Part shown: positions 7,053-8,388 of the stretch, one piece after another
How the letters are laid out: every line of letters starts with the position of its first letter
How positions within the stretch are numbered: the first letter of the stretch is position 1
DNA from: Candidatus Zhuqueibacterota bacterium
GTDB taxonomy: Bacteria > Zhuqueibacterota > Zhuqueibacteria > Oceanimicrobiales > Oceanimicrobiaceae
Length of the DNA stretch: 8,388 nt
Direction: 5' to 3'
Assembly: GCA_011775825.1 (NCBI GenBank)
Contig: JAABYK010000100.1
Span: forward strand, 23,505-31,892
The notes under the pieces: generated by a model
What the model was told of the DNA's origin: nothing
Databases searched by the model: none
Seen by the model: the letters and a program-made list of their open reading frames with translations, nothing else
Program-made: the position numbers and the translations under genes

Positions 7053-7652
7053 TTGCAGAGTTTTTATCAGTCGAAAGCTGCCGTCGAACAACCGAGTCGG
7101 CTTCAGCTTTATCTATTATCTAGCCTATTTGCGGCTTTAACAGCCGCTGGTGCATTTCTGAGAATACCGATCCCCTACGTGCCGATTACTCTCCAAACCT
7201 TCTTTGTCGTTCTCTCGGGTATGCTGTTGGGAGCTAAATTTGGCATGTTGAGTCAACTCATTTATGTTGCCGCTGGTCTCTCCGGTGTGCCTATTTTTAC
7301 AAACGGGGGAGGACTCGGTTACATTTTCCAACCGACGTTCGGGTATCTTCTAAGTTTTCCTGTCGCTGCATATATTACGGGCGCTCTGACGCAGAAGCTG
7401 GTCAAAAACTCACGCCACGCCTCGCTTTTTCGCTTATTTGCAGCCGGAAGTGTGGGTGTATTAATCATCCTCACTGTAGGTGCCACATTTCTCTATCTCA
7501 ATCTGATGTTTGTGCTGGAAAAACCTCTTGCTCTCCAAGATGTCCTGACCGGTTACTTTGTTGCTTTCATCCCCGGAGACACCATCAAAATTATCGCCAG
7601 CGCACTAATCTATAAAAAACTTAGAACCATAAATCTCAACTTAGTGTGTTAA
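7053..7652 (+). CDS. bioY: BioY, biotin transporter S-component
   Basis: Substrate-binding membrane subunit of the energy-coupling-factor (ECF) biotin importer. The 199 residues contain about six hydrophobic segments (near 18-36, 44-60, 62-79, 94-113, 124-150 and 165-187). The BioY family pattern is clear: AALTAAGAFLRIPIP (27-41) leading to VPITLQTFFVVLSGMLLG (43-60), then AAGLSGVPIFTNGGG (73-87), FQPTFGYLLSFPVAAY (92-107) and the C-terminal FIPGDTIK (172-179). The start is TTG; the only other codons between the upstream in-frame stop and this TTG are GAA, ATA, GTA, CCT and CCA. No clear Shine-Dalgarno is present, so translation may depend on coupling to the preceding gene, whose stop is 8 bases upstream. 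No BioM/BioN-type ATPase or EcfT gene and no other biotin gene is in the window, so it would rely on shared ECF modules elsewhere or work alone. No BirA or BioR operator was recognised. Confidence 0.95.
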   Translation: MQSFYQSKAAVEQPSRLQLYLLSSLFAALTAAGAFLRIPIPYVPITLQTFFVVLSGMLLGAKFGMLSQLIYVAAGLSGVPIFTNGGGLGYIFQPTFGYLLSFPVAAYITGALTQKLVKNSRHASLFRLFAAGSVGVLIILTVGATFLYLNLMFVLEKPLALQDVLTGYFVAFIPGDTIKIIASALIYKKLRTINLNLVC

Positions 7653-7667
7653 CTAAAGCCTGCCAAC

Positions 7668-8388
7668 ATGGATAAGATCAAGACGGGTGTCAGCTATTTT
7701 GGTAACCGAAACCCGCGACATTTTGTTAGCGACCTTGAAGAGATCTTAGATCACAACTGCAATTTCATTGTCCATACCTTTTCCGAGAACGATTTTGAGT
7801 ATTACCGGGAAACGATTAAAGAACTGGTGTCCCTTTCGAAAGAAGCAGGTCTGGAGTGCTATTTGGATCCCTGGGGTATGGGCCGTGTTTTCGGCGGAGA
7901 AGCGTACAGCGGCTTTGCCCTGAGAAATCGAGATGCCAACCAAATTCTGCCAGACGGGGAATGGGCTCCCGCCGCGTGTCTAAATCATCCCCGCTTTCGA
8001 AGTTTCATGCGTGCCTGGATCGACGCAGCCGCCGAAACAGATGCGGACGTGCTGTTTTGGGATGAGCCACATTTTTATGTTGATTTGAAAGAAAAAGATA
8101 AATATCCTTTATGGTACTGTTCTTGCAAGACCTGTAGCCAGAGATTTGAAGATATTCATCACAAACCTTTTGACGAGGTCTCGCTAAGCGAAATCACTCA
8201 ATTTCGTGATGAATGTGTTGTAGAATTTCTCAAAGAATTGTGCGACCTGGCTCACACGAAGAACCTGAAGAACGCTGTCTGTCTTTTGCCATTCAAAGAT
8301 GAACGAATCGGGATTTCGGATTGGTCGCGAATTGCTGCCATTCCGAGCGTGGACATTTTCGGAACCGACCCCTATTGGCAATTCTTCC
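7668..8388 (+). CDS. probable TIM-barrel (glycoside-hydrolase-like) protein, 3' partial
   Basis: The ATG at 7668 begins a frame open to the window edge (240 complete codons). It is the only candidate ATG, because the bioY stop is in the same frame 15 bases upstream. The sequence starts KTGVSYFGNR and continues with DHNCNFIVHTFSENDFEYY (28-46), LECYLDPWGMGRVFGGEAYS (62-81), CLNHPRF (104-110), ADVLFWDEPHFY (126-137), a CxCxxC triplet (C151, C153, C156), NAVCLLPF (202-209) and VDIFGTDPYW (228-237). Alternating hydrophobic strands ending in acidic or aromatic residues (LDPWG, FWDEPHF, FGTDPYW) look like the strand ends of a (beta/alpha)8 barrel, and D132/E133 are candidate catalytic acids. The Cys triplet could bind a metal. 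No signal peptide is seen. The function is not known to me; a glycoside hydrolase or other carbohydrate-active role is an inference from fold-like pattern only. Confidence 0.85.
   Translation, partial: MDKIKTGVSYFGNRNPRHFVSDLEEILDHNCNFIVHTFSENDFEYYRETIKELVSLSKEAGLECYLDPWGMGRVFGGEAYSGFALRNRDANQILPDGEWAPAACLNHPRFRSFMRAWIDAAAETDADVLFWDEPHFYVDLKEKDKYPLWYCSCKTCSQRFEDIHHKPFDEVSLSEITQFRDECVVEFLKELCDLAHTKNLKNAVCLLPFKDERIGISDWSRIAAIPSVDIFGTDPYWQFF

Noticed and set aside
6736..7053. 105-codon minus-strand frame over the end of the 430-aa protein gene
   Set aside because: The plus-strand frame is much longer and has the more protein-like composition; the antisense frame has no recognisable motif.
7020..7060. 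Frameshift joining the 430-aa protein to BioY
   Set aside because: The unknown protein ends in a coherent C-terminal block, and BioY has a full family-typical length, so two separate genes are the simpler reading.
7746..8381. Short frames on both strands inside the TIM-barrel-like gene (7746-7943 minus, 7856-8065 plus, 8184-8381 minus)
   Set aside because: The frame from 7668 is continuous for 240 codons with coherent motifs, so these are shadows.
1..8388. CRISPR array, insertion sequence, phage or defence island
   Set aside because: No regularly spaced repeats, transposase, integrase or terminal inverted repeats were found; most of the window is conserved core genes.

Overview
The window reads as the origin-proximal DNA-maintenance cluster of a bacterial chromosome followed by a less familiar segment. 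Everything recognisable is on the + strand. Order: recF (5' end outside the window), a short DciA/DUF721 gene, gyrB, gyrA, a terminator-like intergenic stretch, an unrecognised acidic helical protein, the biotin transporter subunit bioY, and the first 240 codons of a gene for a probable TIM-barrel protein that runs off the 3' edge.

Region 1 (1-5523): recF and dciA overlap, and dciA-gyrB and gyrB-gyrA are each separated by about 22 bases with GAGG-type ribosome binding sites, so the four genes look like one transcription unit. RecF (recombination mediator), DciA (replicative helicase loader or assistant) and both gyrase subunits serve replication and repair. This arrangement usually lies close to dnaA/dnaN and oriC, which would be upstream of base 1. 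GyrA residue numbering matches E. coli GyrA at every catalytic landmark checked. It carries Ala at position 83 and a variant GyrA box, QLRGGRG.

Region 2 (5524-5751): a non-coding gap of about 230 bases. It contains a hairpin plus T-tract that should end the gyrase unit, with a second, competing 3' arm further downstream. A weak promoter-like pair lies just before the next gene.

Region 3 (5752-8388): a 430-residue protein of unknown function, bioY 8 bases later with a TTG start, and a probable TIM-barrel protein 15 bases after bioY. The tight spacing suggests cotranscription, but the functions do not form an obvious pathway.

Organism: the base composition is intermediate by eye. The short GyrB, a DciA consisting of little more than the DUF721 core, the FCB-like GyrA C-terminal half and the recF-dciA-gyrB-gyrA order suggest a bacterium of the FCB superphylum or a neighbour (Calditrichota/KSB1-like lineages are my best guess). 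This is an impression from recalled family sequences, not a computed placement. No RNA genes, CRISPR arrays, insertion sequences or phage genes were seen. The core part is ordinary. The parts least explained by known biology are the 430-residue protein, the TIM-barrel-like gene and the structured intergenic region.
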